This document shows, in pieces, positions 12,130 through 19,334 of a stretch of 44,945 nucleotides of DNA. The notes below the pieces were generated by a model that saw only the letters and a program-made list of their open reading frames with translations, made no database searches and was not told the DNA's origin. The stretch lies in IMG/VR virus record IMGVR_UViG_3300020215_000018, positions 1 to 44,945 of that record; one strand, 5' to 3'. Positions within the stretch are counted from its first letter, which is position 1. Each line of letters starts with the position of its first letter. The DNA is from a virus. Position numbers and translations under genes: made by a program.

Positions 12130-13110
12130 ATGGCGCTGGTCGATGTCCCCGATGACCTCTTAGCCCTCGTGGCCCAGGTCGCCGCGAGCGAGGATCGCAC
12201 CGCCGAACTTCAAGCGGTTCGCCTGATTCGCGAGGCGTTACAGGCGCGTGACATCGCCCAGCGCGCCGACCGGAAACGTACGTCTGCCGCGGGTCGGCAA
12301 CGTCGCAAGCGCGAGCGTGACATGGGGTGTGACATGGGCGTGACGGAGGTGCGTGACGTCCCTCTTTCCCCTCCTAATGGTTCCCCACACCCCTCCTTAA
12401 CCACCTCTATCTCCCATGAGTCTTCTTCCGCGCATGCACATGCGCGAGAGGGGGTCCCCTTCGAAGCCGGTCCGATGGAGACCCCGTTGGACGCCGACCA
12501 GGCGGAGCACGTGGCCGATACCGTTCGGCCCCCTTTGCCCTCTCCGGTGGTTTCTGCCCCCCCAGGCCCCCCCCCGACCGGGGAGGGCGCCGCGCGCCCC
12601 GTTCGGGCCGCTCCCAAGCCCACGTTCAAGTACCCGTCGGACTTCGAGACCAAGTTCTGGGAGCCCTACCCGCTCAAGGTCGGCAAGGCCAAGGCGGCGG
12701 AGCTCTGGAAGCGTCACGTTGCCGCGGGGGTCGACCCCGACGACATCCTCGCCGGGCTGCAGCGGTGGTTGGCGAGCGGGAAGTGGGCGGAGGAGGGCGG
12801 GCGCTTCATCTGCCACCCCTCCACCTTCCTGGGGACCGAACGGCGCTGGGAGGACTATCCGCCGGCGGCCCGGCCGGTGCTCGCTGCCGTGCCAGATCTG
12901 CCCCCGCCGCCGGTCGTCCCGGCCAGCATCGTCGGCCGGCCCTGGCTGGACTCTTACCGGCCCTTCATCGGCCCCAACGGACCCTCCCAGGCCTCGGTGA
13001 TGAACTGGGCGTCGTCGCTCGGCGTGGACCCCTACGAGGCGGCCCGGCACCTGACCGGCGGCCTCGCGTCGACCGGTGATTGGGTCTGGTCCCAGCGGAG
13101 GCCGGCGTGA
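12130..13110 (+). CDS. Replication initiator / helicase-loader candidate
   Basis: 326 residues. The N-terminal 60 residues are helical and basic. Residues 60-160 are low-complexity, Pro/Ser-rich, encoded by DNA with iteron-like repeats and C-runs. Residues 170-240 contain FWEPYPLKVGKAKAAELWKR, then WLASGKWAEEGGRFICHPST, then a short RRWEDY: this 'YPxKxGKxxAxxxWK ... GxFIxHPxTxL..RWxD' motif marks phage replication proteins that bring the helicase to the origin. The C-terminal part carries a second helical domain. The DnaB-type helicase follows with a GTGA overlap. Lambda O and P functions may be combined here. Confidence 0.75.
   Translation: MALVDVPDDLLALVAQVAASEDRTAELQAVRLIREALQARDIAQRADRKRTSAAGRQRRKRERDMGCDMGVTEVRDVPLSPPNGSPHPSLTTSISHESSSAHAHAREGVPFEAGPMETPLDADQAEHVADTVRPPLPSPVVSAPPGPPPTGEGAARPVRAAPKPTFKYPSDFETKFWEPYPLKVGKAKAAELWKRHVAAGVDPDDILAGLQRWLASGKWAEEGGRFICHPSTFLGTERRWEDYPPAARPVLAAVPDLPPPPVVPASIVGRPWLDSYRPFIGPNGPSQASVMNWASSLGVDPYEAARHLTGGLASTGDWVWSQRRPA
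12317..12430. other. Candidate replication origin inside initiator gene
   Basis: Four copies of GTGAC start at 12317, 12329, 12340 and 12353, about one helical turn apart (12, 11, 13 bp); the first two extend to GTGACATGGG. They are followed by about 70 bp that is strongly C/T-biased on this strand and less GC-rich than its surroundings (12357-12430). In lambda the origin also lies inside the initiator gene, with four iterons next to a strand-biased, easily melted stretch. This is an analogy, not proof. Confidence 0.45.
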
Positions 13111-14420
13111 GCATCGTCGAGCGCGTCCCCCCTCACGACGTCGACTCGGAGCAGGCGGTTCTGGCTGCCGGCCTGGTCGACCTCCACGCCCTGGTCGTGG
13201 CCCGTGGCATCCTCGAGCCCGGGGACTTCTACCGTCCGGCTCACGCCATCTTGTGGCGTGCCCTGTGCGCCGTGGCCGACGCCGGCAAGCCGGTGGAGTT
13301 GTTGACGGTCCGCGACGCCTTGGGCGCCAACCTCGACGACGTGGGTGGCTTCCCCTACCTGGTGGACCTCTACGGCTCCATCCCCACGACGGCGCACACG
13401 GAGTACCACGCCCGTCACGTGGCGGATCTGGCCCTACGCCGCGCCGCGATCGCGGCTTGCGCGGACAGCCTGGGCGAGTTGTTCGACCCTCACGCCGAGG
13501 AGCCCGTCACCGCGGCCCAAGGGCGGCTGATGGCCGTGCAGGCCCGCCGCAACGAGAAGGCCGTACGCGTGGGCGATGTGGCCGCCGACGTCACGGACGA
13601 CACCAACCGACAGCACCAGGCGCGCAAGCGGTACGAGCGGACCGGTCCGGCGGTGACCACCGGCATCAAGCAACTGGACGAGATGCTTTACGTGGCGCCG
13701 GGCAACTACGTCGTGATGGCGGCGCGCCCGTCGGCCGGCAAGACGGCGCTGGCAAACCAGATGATGCTACACGTCGCCCAGAACCACGGCCCGGTGTACT
13801 TCGCGTCCCTGGAAATGGACAAGGAGGCCATCACGCGGCGGCTGCTGGCCCAGATGACCGGCGTGGGCACCGTGCGGCAGCGTAACGGCGCGGTGAGCGA
13901 CGCTGAGTTGGACTTGCTCTCGCAGGCGGCGCGCTCGATCGCGGAGCTGCCGCTTTGGATCGATGACCGGCCGGCCATGACGGTCGCCCAGATCGCGGCC
14001 GGCGCGCAGCAGCAGCACGCCAAGACGCCCCTGGCGCTGGTGGTCATCGACCACTTGAGCGAGGTCGCGGCGGTCGACCCGCGGGCCAGCGCCTACGAGC
14101 GGATGAGCCAGATCGCGCGCGACGTGGGCGTGATGTTCCGCCGGCTGCGGGTGCCGGGCATCGCGATCGCCCAGCTCTCGCGCGAGGTCGACCGCGACAA
14201 CCGCAAGCCGCGGGCGAGCGACCTACGCGATAGCGGCCAACTGGAACAGAAGGCCGACGCCATCGTGATGCTGCACCGGCCGCACCGCGAGGGCGAGAAG
14301 ACCGACGCCGAGTTGCTGCTGGTCAAGCAGCGCGACGGCGCGGTGGGCACCGTGCCCGTGGTCTACGAGGCTGAGCGGACGCGCTTCGTGGCCTCCGTGT
14401 CGGCGGGGGCCCTGGCATGA
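13107..14420 (+). CDS. dnaB: Replicative DNA helicase, DnaB family
   Basis: 437 residues from the GTG at 13107, coupled to the initiator stop; a TTG at 13080 is less likely. The DnaB N-terminal domain covers about residues 3-105 (PHDVDSEQAVLAAGLVD, GDFYRPAHAILWRAL). The RecA-type C-terminal domain has Walker A RPSAGKT at 207-213, FASLEM, Walker B LVVIDHL, and QLSREVD followed by DLRDSGQLEQKADAIVML, the conserved DnaB arginine-finger region. It unwinds the fork as a hexamer. The preceding gene probably loads it. Length is normal for phage members. Confidence 0.93.
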   Translation: MSIVERVPPHDVDSEQAVLAAGLVDLHALVVARGILEPGDFYRPAHAILWRALCAVADAGKPVELLTVRDALGANLDDVGGFPYLVDLYGSIPTTAHTEYHARHVADLALRRAAIAACADSLGELFDPHAEEPVTAAQGRLMAVQARRNEKAVRVGDVAADVTDDTNRQHQARKRYERTGPAVTTGIKQLDEMLYVAPGNYVVMAARPSAGKTALANQMMLHVAQNHGPVYFASLEMDKEAITRRLLAQMTGVGTVRQRNGAVSDAELDLLSQAARSIAELPLWIDDRPAMTVAQIAAGAQQQHAKTPLALVVIDHLSEVAAVDPRASAYERMSQIARDVGVMFRRLRVPGIAIAQLSREVDRDNRKPRASDLRDSGQLEQKADAIVMLHRPHREGEKTDAELLLVKQRDGAVGTVPVVYEAERTRFVASVSAGALA

Positions 14421-14554
14421 GCGCCGTCGTCATCTACCGCCGGGCGCGCCGCGTCCTGGCCTGGTCCCTCAAGCATCGCATCAACGTAGCCGGCGCCCAC
14501 CGGCGCTACCTCGCGGCCCTGGATGGCCTGCGGGTCGAAGGAGGTAAGGCTTGA
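14417..14554 (+). CDS. Small basic hypothetical protein
   Basis: 45 residues. ATG 14417 overlaps the helicase stop (ATGA). A single basic helix: IYRRARRVLAWSLKHRIN, then AHRRYLAALDGLR. Its stop overlaps the next TTG start. Coupling on both sides supports translation. No family recognised. Confidence 0.55.
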   Translation: MSAVVIYRRARRVLAWSLKHRINVAGAHRRYLAALDGLRVEGGKA

Positions 14555-14661
14555 ACCCCTGGAAGGAGCATTGCGCCACGCTGGCGCGGCTGTGGCGCCG
14601 GAAGGAGCGGGCCGGCATCACGCGGGGCGCGGGCTGGCGGCTGGGAGGTGCGGCGTGCTAA
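14551..14661 (+). CDS. Tiny hypothetical protein with TTG start
   Basis: 36 residues. A GAAGGAGGT site lies 6 nt before TTG 14551, which overlaps the previous stop (TTGA). Sequence NPWKEHCATLARLWRRKERA, then a Gly/Arg-rich end. The stop overlaps the next GTG region. Strong ribosome site but very short. Confidence 0.45.
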   Translation: MNPWKEHCATLARLWRRKERAGITRGAGWRLGGAAC

Positions 14662-15371
14662 TCGTCCAGCCCATCACGTTCCGCGAGGCCTGCGCCTTCG
14701 TGGGGCGTCACCACCGGCACCACAAGCCGCCGCAGGGCTGGCTGTTCGGCTGCGCGGCCAACGACGGCGATCGCGTGGTCGGCGTGGTCATGGTCGGGCG
14801 CCCCGTCGCCCGCCACCTCGACAACGGCTGGACGGCAGAGGTGACCCGCCTCTGCATCCTGGACGGCGCGCGCAACGTTGCCTCGATGCTCTACGGCGCG
14901 GCCTGGCGGGCGGCCCGCGCGCTCGGCGAGTACTTCACGCTGCTGGCCGACCGCCTCCGCTACACGCGGGTGTGCTGCGGGGACTGGGAGCGGGTCGTGC
15001 GACCGTCGGTTACGACGACCAACGGCGTGACGGCCATCCTGCTGGACCCGCCGTACCCGGCGGACGCCGACCGGAACATGCACGCCTACGGCGTCGAGGA
15101 TGGCACGGTGGCGCACGATGTGCACGACTGGGCAAAGGCCAACGGCAACAACCCCATGCTGCGCATCGCCGTGTGCGGCTACGAGGGCACGCACGACGAG
15201 CTCGAGGACCTGGGCTGGTCGGTCGAGGCCTGGACACCGGCGGCCGGCTACAGCGTGCTTGCCAAGAAGGCCGAACGCGGCAAGGCGAACCGCGGGCGCG
15301 AGCGCATCTGGTTCTCGCCCCACTGCTTGGGCGGTGTGCAGCTCCGCCTGGACTTCGGAGGTATGGCGTGA
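14655..15371 (+). CDS. Fusion of XF1762-type protein with C-terminal part of DNA adenine methylase
   Basis: 238 residues from GTG 14655. Residues 1-92 (PITFREACAFVGRHHRHHKP through MLYGAAWRAARALG) are the N-terminal part of the XF1762 family, acetyltransferase-like proteins common in phages. From about residue 93 (EYFTLLADRLRYTRVCCGDW) the sequence is the last third of a phage DNA adenine methylase: LLDPPYP is the catalytic DPPY motif, then RIAVCGYEG and RERIWFSPHC. The XF1762 C-terminus and the methylase N-terminus with its SAM-binding FxGxG motif are both absent. The join keeps frame and falls near 14930. It looks like an in-frame deletion between two adjacent genes; methylase activity is doubtful. 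An assembly join is the alternative. Confidence 0.8.
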   Translation: MLIVQPITFREACAFVGRHHRHHKPPQGWLFGCAANDGDRVVGVVMVGRPVARHLDNGWTAEVTRLCILDGARNVASMLYGAAWRAARALGEYFTLLADRLRYTRVCCGDWERVVRPSVTTTNGVTAILLDPPYPADADRNMHAYGVEDGTVAHDVHDWAKANGNNPMLRIAVCGYEGTHDELEDLGWSVEAWTPAAGYSVLAKKAERGKANRGRERIWFSPHCLGGVQLRLDFGGMA

Positions 15372-15904
15372 TGCGTATCTTGGGCCTGGATCCCGGCCTC
15401 GCCGACGTGGGCTTCGCCATCCTGGAGCGCTGCGGCGGCGGCTGGGTGGCCGTGCAGCACGGCACCATCAGCACGCGCAAGGAGGACGGGCAGCCGCGGC
15501 GCCTGGCGGAGATCTACACGGACACGAGCGCCGTGTTGCGCGAGGCCGGCCCCATCGCCTTCGCCGCCATCGAGGACTACCGCAGCTTCGGGCAGTTCAA
15601 CACCAACGCGGGCACCCTGCAGCGCGTCATCGGGGTGGTCATCGCCGCCCTGGCCCTGCACGGCGTCGTCCAGGTCGTGGAGGTCGGCCAGGGCGAGTGG
15701 CGCAAGGTCGTGGCCCCGGCGCCGGCGGGCGTGGACACCCGCAAGGAGAAGGAGGCGGCGCGCAAGATGCGCACCCGCGCGGCCGTGCAGCAGCGTTTTG
15801 GCCTGCCGGCCTTGCCGCGCACCTCGCACGAGGCGGACGCGCTGGGCATCGCGGCCTGGCTGACCATGCATCAGGCCGTGGTGCGGGCGGGAGGTGCGGC
15901 GTGA
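15371..15904 (+). CDS. RuvC-like Holliday-junction resolvase
   Basis: 177 residues. The ATG overlaps the previous TGA. RILGLDPGLADVGFAIL gives catalytic D7, FAAIEDYRSFGQFN gives E68, and TSHEADALGIAAWL gives H153/E154/D156: the RuvC RNase H-fold acidic set in the right order. It resolves branched DNA made by recombination or replication before packaging. Length is close to the usual RuvC size. It sits in the recombination/replication part of the early operon. Confidence 0.9.
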   Translation: MRILGLDPGLADVGFAILERCGGGWVAVQHGTISTRKEDGQPRRLAEIYTDTSAVLREAGPIAFAAIEDYRSFGQFNTNAGTLQRVIGVVIAALALHGVVQVVEVGQGEWRKVVAPAPAGVDTRKEKEAARKMRTRAAVQQRFGLPALPRTSHEADALGIAAWLTMHQAVVRAGGAA

Positions 15905-16101
15905 GCGAAGCAGCGTGCTGGACCTGCAAGGCGCGCCCGGCGCTTTTCAAGGGCGGTGGCGAGTGCGCGCGCTGCTACATGTACCGGCGCCGCAACGGCC
16001 GGGCCCGCCCGCCCATCGTGGACCGGCTCCCGCGGAGCGACCGCGGCAAGGAGCGGCCGCACCTCTGGAAGCGGTGGGAGAACCAGGAGGCCGAAGCGTG
16101 A
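15901..16101 (+). CDS. Small zinc-finger protein
   Basis: 66 residues, GTG overlapping the previous stop. CWTCKARPALFKGGGECARC is one CxxC-x(14)-CxxC zinc finger, followed by a basic tail YMYRRRNGRARPP. Probably DNA- or RNA-binding. Stop overlaps the next start. Confidence 0.65.
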   Translation: MSEAACWTCKARPALFKGGGECARCYMYRRRNGRARPPIVDRLPRSDRGKERPHLWKRWENQEAEA

Positions 16102-16751
16102 AGCGCTACCGCCCCGCCACGCGCAACTGCCCCACGTGCGGCGCGCCCTTGCCGGGCGACGCCAACCCGCGGCGGCGCTACTGCTCGGCGGCCTGCAAGC
16201 AGCGGCGCAACAACCGGGACATCAAGGACCGCGAGCGCCAGGCCAAGCAACTCGTGCGGCGCCACTGCAAGCACTGCAAGGAGGTGTTCCAGCCCGACCA
16301 CCTCAACCAGCTTCACTGCTCGCGCGCCTGCGGGACGCTGGCGGCCAAGGCGGCCTATCGCCTGCGGCGGAAGCGTCGACCTGCCGAGATGACGTGCGCC
16401 TGCGGGGCGGTCTACCCGGTGCCAACGGCCGGCGGCTTCTCGCCGCGCTGTGCCGCGTGCAGGAAGGCCCGGCGGCTGGAGTTGGAAGCGACCGCGCGCC
16501 GGCGCAGGGCCATCGCCCCCCTGCAGCCGCGACAAGCGCCCGCCCCGCGCAAGCGTGGCCCCAGGGACACGGAGGTCGCCAAGGCCTGGAAGGACACCGG
16601 CCCGGTCGCGGCCTCTCCCTGCGCCTCCTGCGAGCACGGGCGGGCCGACGGCGCGGCGGACACGGGGTGGGTGTGCGCCCTCTGGGCGGCGGGTCGCTGC
16701 AAGCCCCTTGCCGGGGCGGTGCTGTGGAAGGCGAAGGAGGCGAGGGCGTGA
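16098..16751 (+). CDS. Multi-zinc-finger protein
   Basis: 217 residues, GTG coupled to the previous gene. Four cysteine modules are visible: CPTCGAPLP..RRRYCSAACKQRR (about 11-36), HCKHCKEVF..LHCSRACG (about 57-78), CACGAVYPV..RCAACRKAR (about 101-125) and SPCASCEHG..WVCALWAAGRC (about 183-206). Basic arginine-rich linkers lie between. The first two look like MYM/FCS-type treble-clef fingers. One protein with four different zinc modules is unusual; probably a nucleic-acid-binding protein. No named phage protein is recognised. Confidence 0.65.
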   Translation: MKRYRPATRNCPTCGAPLPGDANPRRRYCSAACKQRRNNRDIKDRERQAKQLVRRHCKHCKEVFQPDHLNQLHCSRACGTLAAKAAYRLRRKRRPAEMTCACGAVYPVPTAGGFSPRCAACRKARRLELEATARRRRAIAPLQPRQAPAPRKRGPRDTEVAKAWKDTGPVAASPCASCEHGRADGAADTGWVCALWAAGRCKPLAGAVLWKAKEARA

Positions 16752-16984
16752 TGAAGCGACAACCCGGCCTGGAATTCCAGTGGATGGGTAGCGGCATCAC
16801 GCCCCAGCAGCGCGAAGGCGTCGAGTCGTTGGTGCGCGCCCTGCGCTACTACGCGCGGACCAAGGACCCCGGCTATGCCCTCCACGCGCTCAAGCTGGAG
16901 GGAGCGCGCCGGCCCAACCACACCTCGTTGGGCGGTCACGTGCCGCCGATGCCCGCGCCGCGCCCGCCCGGCCGGTCGACGTAG
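16751..16984 (+). CDS. Hypothetical early protein
   Basis: 77 residues, ATG overlapping the previous TGA. GITPQQREGVESLVRALRYY is a helix; the C-terminus is proline-rich (PPMPAPRPPGRST). No family recognised. Confidence 0.55.
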   Translation: MKRQPGLEFQWMGSGITPQQREGVESLVRALRYYARTKDPGYALHALKLEGARRPNHTSLGGHVPPMPAPRPPGRST

Positions 16985-17001
16985 TCCAGGAGAAACGACG
17001 G

Positions 17002-17541
17002 ATGAACGAGCAGACGGACGACTACCGCGACCGCATGATCGCCGAGCTGCGCAAGCAGCGCGACGCCCATGGCCGGGCGATCTCGCGGCTCGTCGAGGAG
17101 CGCGATGCCCTGCGCGAGGAGTTGGCGCGCGCCATCGTCGCGCGCAACCGCGCGCGGGACAGCCGCGACCACACGCGCTACTTCTACGGCCAGCGCATGG
17201 ACCGCTTGCGCGCCTACGCCAAGGAGCACGGGTTCTGGCCGGACGTGGCCTGCATCTTCGCCAACGGCAAGCTGATGAGCGACCCGAGCATGACGCCAGG
17301 CGCCATGCGGCGCTTCCGGCTGGAGGTCGCCTTGCGCGGCGTGACGGCCGAGCGCGACCGCGCGGTGGCCGACTTGGCCCTGGCCCGCGATGCCATCGGG
17401 GCGGCGGTCGAGGGCGTCGCGCACCTGGCCCATCCGCGGCCGCTGGGCGACGACCGCGAGTGCGGCCTGCCCTGGTACGAAATGGCGGCGCGCGTGCTGC
17501 TGGAGCTGCGACGCCGGGCCGACCTCCCGCCGCCGCGGTGA
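17002..17541 (+). CDS. Coiled-coil early protein
   Basis: 179 residues; AGGAG site 9-13 nt before the ATG. Residues 8-60 are a charged coiled coil (MIAELRKQRDAHGRAIS, LVEERDALREELAR). The central part has YFYGQRMDRLRAYAKEHGFW and a second helix (VTAERDRAVADLALARDAI). Similar coiled-coil proteins of unknown role occur in many early operons. Confidence 0.6.
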   Translation: MNEQTDDYRDRMIAELRKQRDAHGRAISRLVEERDALREELARAIVARNRARDSRDHTRYFYGQRMDRLRAYAKEHGFWPDVACIFANGKLMSDPSMTPGAMRRFRLEVALRGVTAERDRAVADLALARDAIGAAVEGVAHLAHPRPLGDDRECGLPWYEMAARVLLELRRRADLPPPR

Positions 17542-17551
17542 TTTCCACAGT

Positions 17552-17596
17552 TCAGCAATTATCCGGGGCACGCGCCCCGCACGAGAGGAGCAACAG
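17552..17596 (+). promoter_or_regulatory. Hairpin leader element, copy 1
   Basis: TCAGCAATTATCCGGGGC, then a loop and GCCCCG forming a 6-bp GC hairpin, then GAGAGGAGCAACAG and ATG. The element spans exactly 45 bp before the start, as in copy 2. The hairpin lies just 5' of the ribosome site. Confidence 0.65.
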
Positions 17597-17935
17597 ATGA
17601 CCGTCGAGAAGACCCTGACCAACACCACCGCCAGCCAGGCCAAGGACAACGTGTCCGACCTCAAGGTCTGGGGTGACGGCGACATGTTCCAGCTGCTCTG
17701 CAAGGCGTCGAGCCAGGCCGAGGGTTGGATGAAGTCGACCAAGGCGATGAACATCGAGAACGGGGGCGTGGTCGTTCAGGTGACCACCCAGCAGCGCAAC
17801 CCGGACGGCAGCTACAGCCTCGCGGAAGCCGTCACCTACGTCCCGAACGCGCGCGTGGTTACCTCGGCCACGGACGATGCCGGGAACGTCACCGGCCGGA
17901 AGATCGTGGGCTACGTCGACCTGATCGACCCGTAG
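17597..17935 (+). CDS. Hypothetical protein with conserved leader
   Basis: 112 residues; GAGAGGAG site before ATG 17597. Alpha/beta: NVSDLKVWGDGDMFQLLCKA (helix), WMKSTKAMNIENGGVVVQVT and LAEAVTYVPNARVV (strands). Probably compact and soluble. It is the first of three genes with hairpin leaders. No family recognised. Confidence 0.6.
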   Translation: MTVEKTLTNTTASQAKDNVSDLKVWGDGDMFQLLCKASSQAEGWMKSTKAMNIENGGVVVQVTTQQRNPDGSYSLAEAVTYVPNARVVTSATDDAGNVTGRKIVGYVDLIDP

Positions 17936-18046
17936 CCCGGTGCGTAGCCCGCGCCCCAGATAACCCCTCGACTCAAGGGCGCGTAGGCCGCGCCCCAACG
18001 ATCAGCAAATATGCGGGGCGCGCGCCCCGAACAGGAGGAGCAAGAC
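17936..18046 (+). promoter_or_regulatory. Intergenic repeats and leader element, copy 2
   Basis: Two near-identical 18-bp words, GCGTAGCCCGCGCCCCAG (17942-17959) and GCGTAGGCCGCGCCCCAA (17981-17998). AGATAACCCCTCG at 17958-17970 recurs exactly at 18393-18405. The leader TCAGCAAATATGCGGGGC ... GCCCCG hairpin spans 18002-18046 and ends in AGGAGGAGCAAGAC before ATG 18047, matching copy 1 in order and spacing. Confidence 0.65.
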
Positions 18047-18388
18047 ATGATCAGCATCAACGGCAACCGCGTGACCATCAACGGGAAGAGCTACAACCTG
18101 CCGCCGGGCAACGTGAGCATCATCAACGACACCATCCTGCTGAACGGGAAGCCCTGGAACGACGCCGACCCGGTGTCGGGCGTGGTCGAGATTCGGATCG
18201 AGGGCGATCCTCTGTCGGTCCAGACGGACGCCCCGGTGACGGTCAACGGCACCGTCAAGGGAAACGTTCTGGCGGGCGGCAGCGTGTCGTGCGGTGACGT
18301 GGCCGGCTCCGTGCAGGCCGGCGGGTCTGTCAGGGCGATGGGCGTTGGCGGCAGCATCACGGCCGGCGGGTCCGTGTCCCACCGCTAA
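18047..18388 (+). CDS. Small beta-helix (bactofilin-like) protein
   Basis: 113 residues; AGGAGGAG site. It opens MISINGNRVTINGKSYNLPP, then turns into short repeats of about 8-11 residues: VTVNGTVKGNVLAGGSVSCG, DVAGSVQAGGSVRAMG, VGGSITAGGSVSH. The spaced V-x-G/A-G pattern predicts a right-handed beta-solenoid, as in polymer-forming bactofilin-like proteins that also occur in phages. It could self-assemble or bind host cytoskeletal elements. Role unknown. Confidence 0.6.
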   Translation: MISINGNRVTINGKSYNLPPGNVSIINDTILLNGKPWNDADPVSGVVEIRIEGDPLSVQTDAPVTVNGTVKGNVLAGGSVSCGDVAGSVQAGGSVRAMGVGGSITAGGSVSHR

Positions 18389-18392
18389 GTCG

Positions 18393-18442
18393 AGATAACC
18401 CCTCGTACCACGAGTCCGCAGCGCGGACAGGAGAAGCAAGAG
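18393..18442 (+). promoter_or_regulatory. Leader element, copy 3 (variant)
   Basis: AGATAACCCCTCG (18393-18405) repeats 17958-17970 exactly. A perfect 6-bp hairpin GTCCGC-AGC-GCGGAC (18414-18428) comes next, then AGGAGAAGCAAGAG and ATG 18443. Same order (hairpin, AGGAG, start) and same 14-nt hairpin-to-start distance as copies 1 and 2, with a different stem sequence. Confidence 0.55.
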
Positions 18443-18685
18443 ATGCAGGAAGAGTACATCGTCTGGGTGCCGGTGCCGTGCCATATCCCACACGTCGTGA
18501 AGGCGACCGGCTACAAGGACGCCCGGCGCGTGATCGCCGAAGCCTTGGAAGCCGGGACGCTTTCAGAGGTGTCCCGCGAGCTGACCAGCCACATCAAGTA
18601 TGACGGCTGGGACGGCGACCCCGAGGAGTGGGATGTCGTGCGCCACGACGACTACTTCTCTGCCCCCGTGAAGGGTGGCGCGTGA
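18443..18685 (+). CDS. Hypothetical protein
   Basis: 80 residues. AGGAG before ATG 18443. Acidic, alpha/beta: YIVWVPVPCHIPHVVKATGY, DARRVIAEALEAGTL, then HIKYDGWDGDPEEWDVV. Third gene with a hairpin leader. No family recognised. Confidence 0.6.
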   Translation: MQEEYIVWVPVPCHIPHVVKATGYKDARRVIAEALEAGTLSEVSRELTSHIKYDGWDGDPEEWDVVRHDDYFSAPVKGGA

Positions 18686-19074
18686 TGACCCGCCACCCGA
18701 TGCTGATGTTCCAGCGGCTGCGCGCGGACAAGGGCGTCTTGATGCGCACCGTCGCCACGGCCTGCGGCGTCACGCCGGCCACGGTCTCCAAGTGGGACTG
18801 GGGGCGAGAGCGGATGCCGAACTCCGCCTTCGACATCGTGGTGGATCTGCTGGGGCTCGACACCGGCGAGCAGCTCGCGCTGAACACCGCCCGGATGTCG
18901 CCGTTGGTGACGCCGGAGCAGATCGCCGCCGACCGCGCGGAGACGCGGAGGGCGATCGACGAGGGGCGGATGTTCGTGAGCTACGCCCACTCCGGCGCGA
19001 GCAACTGCCCCTGCAACTCGTGCCGCTTCGAACGCGACGCCGCCAGCCCGGTGCGGCCCACGGAATCCACATAA
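18685..19074 (+). CDS. XRE-type HTH regulator
   Basis: 129 residues, ATG overlapping the previous TGA. Residues 8-60 form an HTH: FQRLRADKGVLMRTVATACG, VTPATVSKWDWGRERMP, AFDIVVDLLGL. The second half has a cysteine pair (NCPCNSCRFE). A third HTH protein besides repressor and Cro, near the end of the early operon, may help switch to late expression. Confidence 0.7.
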   Translation: MTRHPMLMFQRLRADKGVLMRTVATACGVTPATVSKWDWGRERMPNSAFDIVVDLLGLDTGEQLALNTARMSPLVTPEQIAADRAETRRAIDEGRMFVSYAHSGASNCPCNSCRFERDAASPVRPTEST

Positions 19075-19099
19075 TCGACGAAAACTTGAAGGAGGACCG

Positions 19100-19273
19100 A
19101 TGCACAAGAAGGGCTGCCCTTGCTGGGATTGCGGATACCCAGGGATGAAAGCGCGCTTTCCGCGCGACCCTAACACGCTGGTGCTGCTCGATGACGGCAC
19201 CTGGGTTCCCGTCGCCCCGGTCTACTACCCGAGCCTGGTCGAGCGGCTTTGTCGCCTGGTGCGCCGCACGTAG
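19100..19273 (+). CDS. Small cysteine-rich protein
   Basis: 57 residues. GAAGGAGGA site 7 nt before the ATG at 19100. N-terminus KKGCPCWDCGYPG has three cysteines in a CxCxxC pattern; the middle has TLVLLDDGTWVPVAPVYYP (beta), then a basic helix ending RLCRLVRRT. Probably binds one metal ion. No family recognised. Confidence 0.6.
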   Translation: MHKKGCPCWDCGYPGMKARFPRDPNTLVLLDDGTWVPVAPVYYPSLVERLCRLVRRT

Positions 19274-19334
19274 TCCAGGGTTTCGACGCTACCCGTAATC
19301 CGCTCCACGCAACAATCCTGGAGGAGCCCACGCC

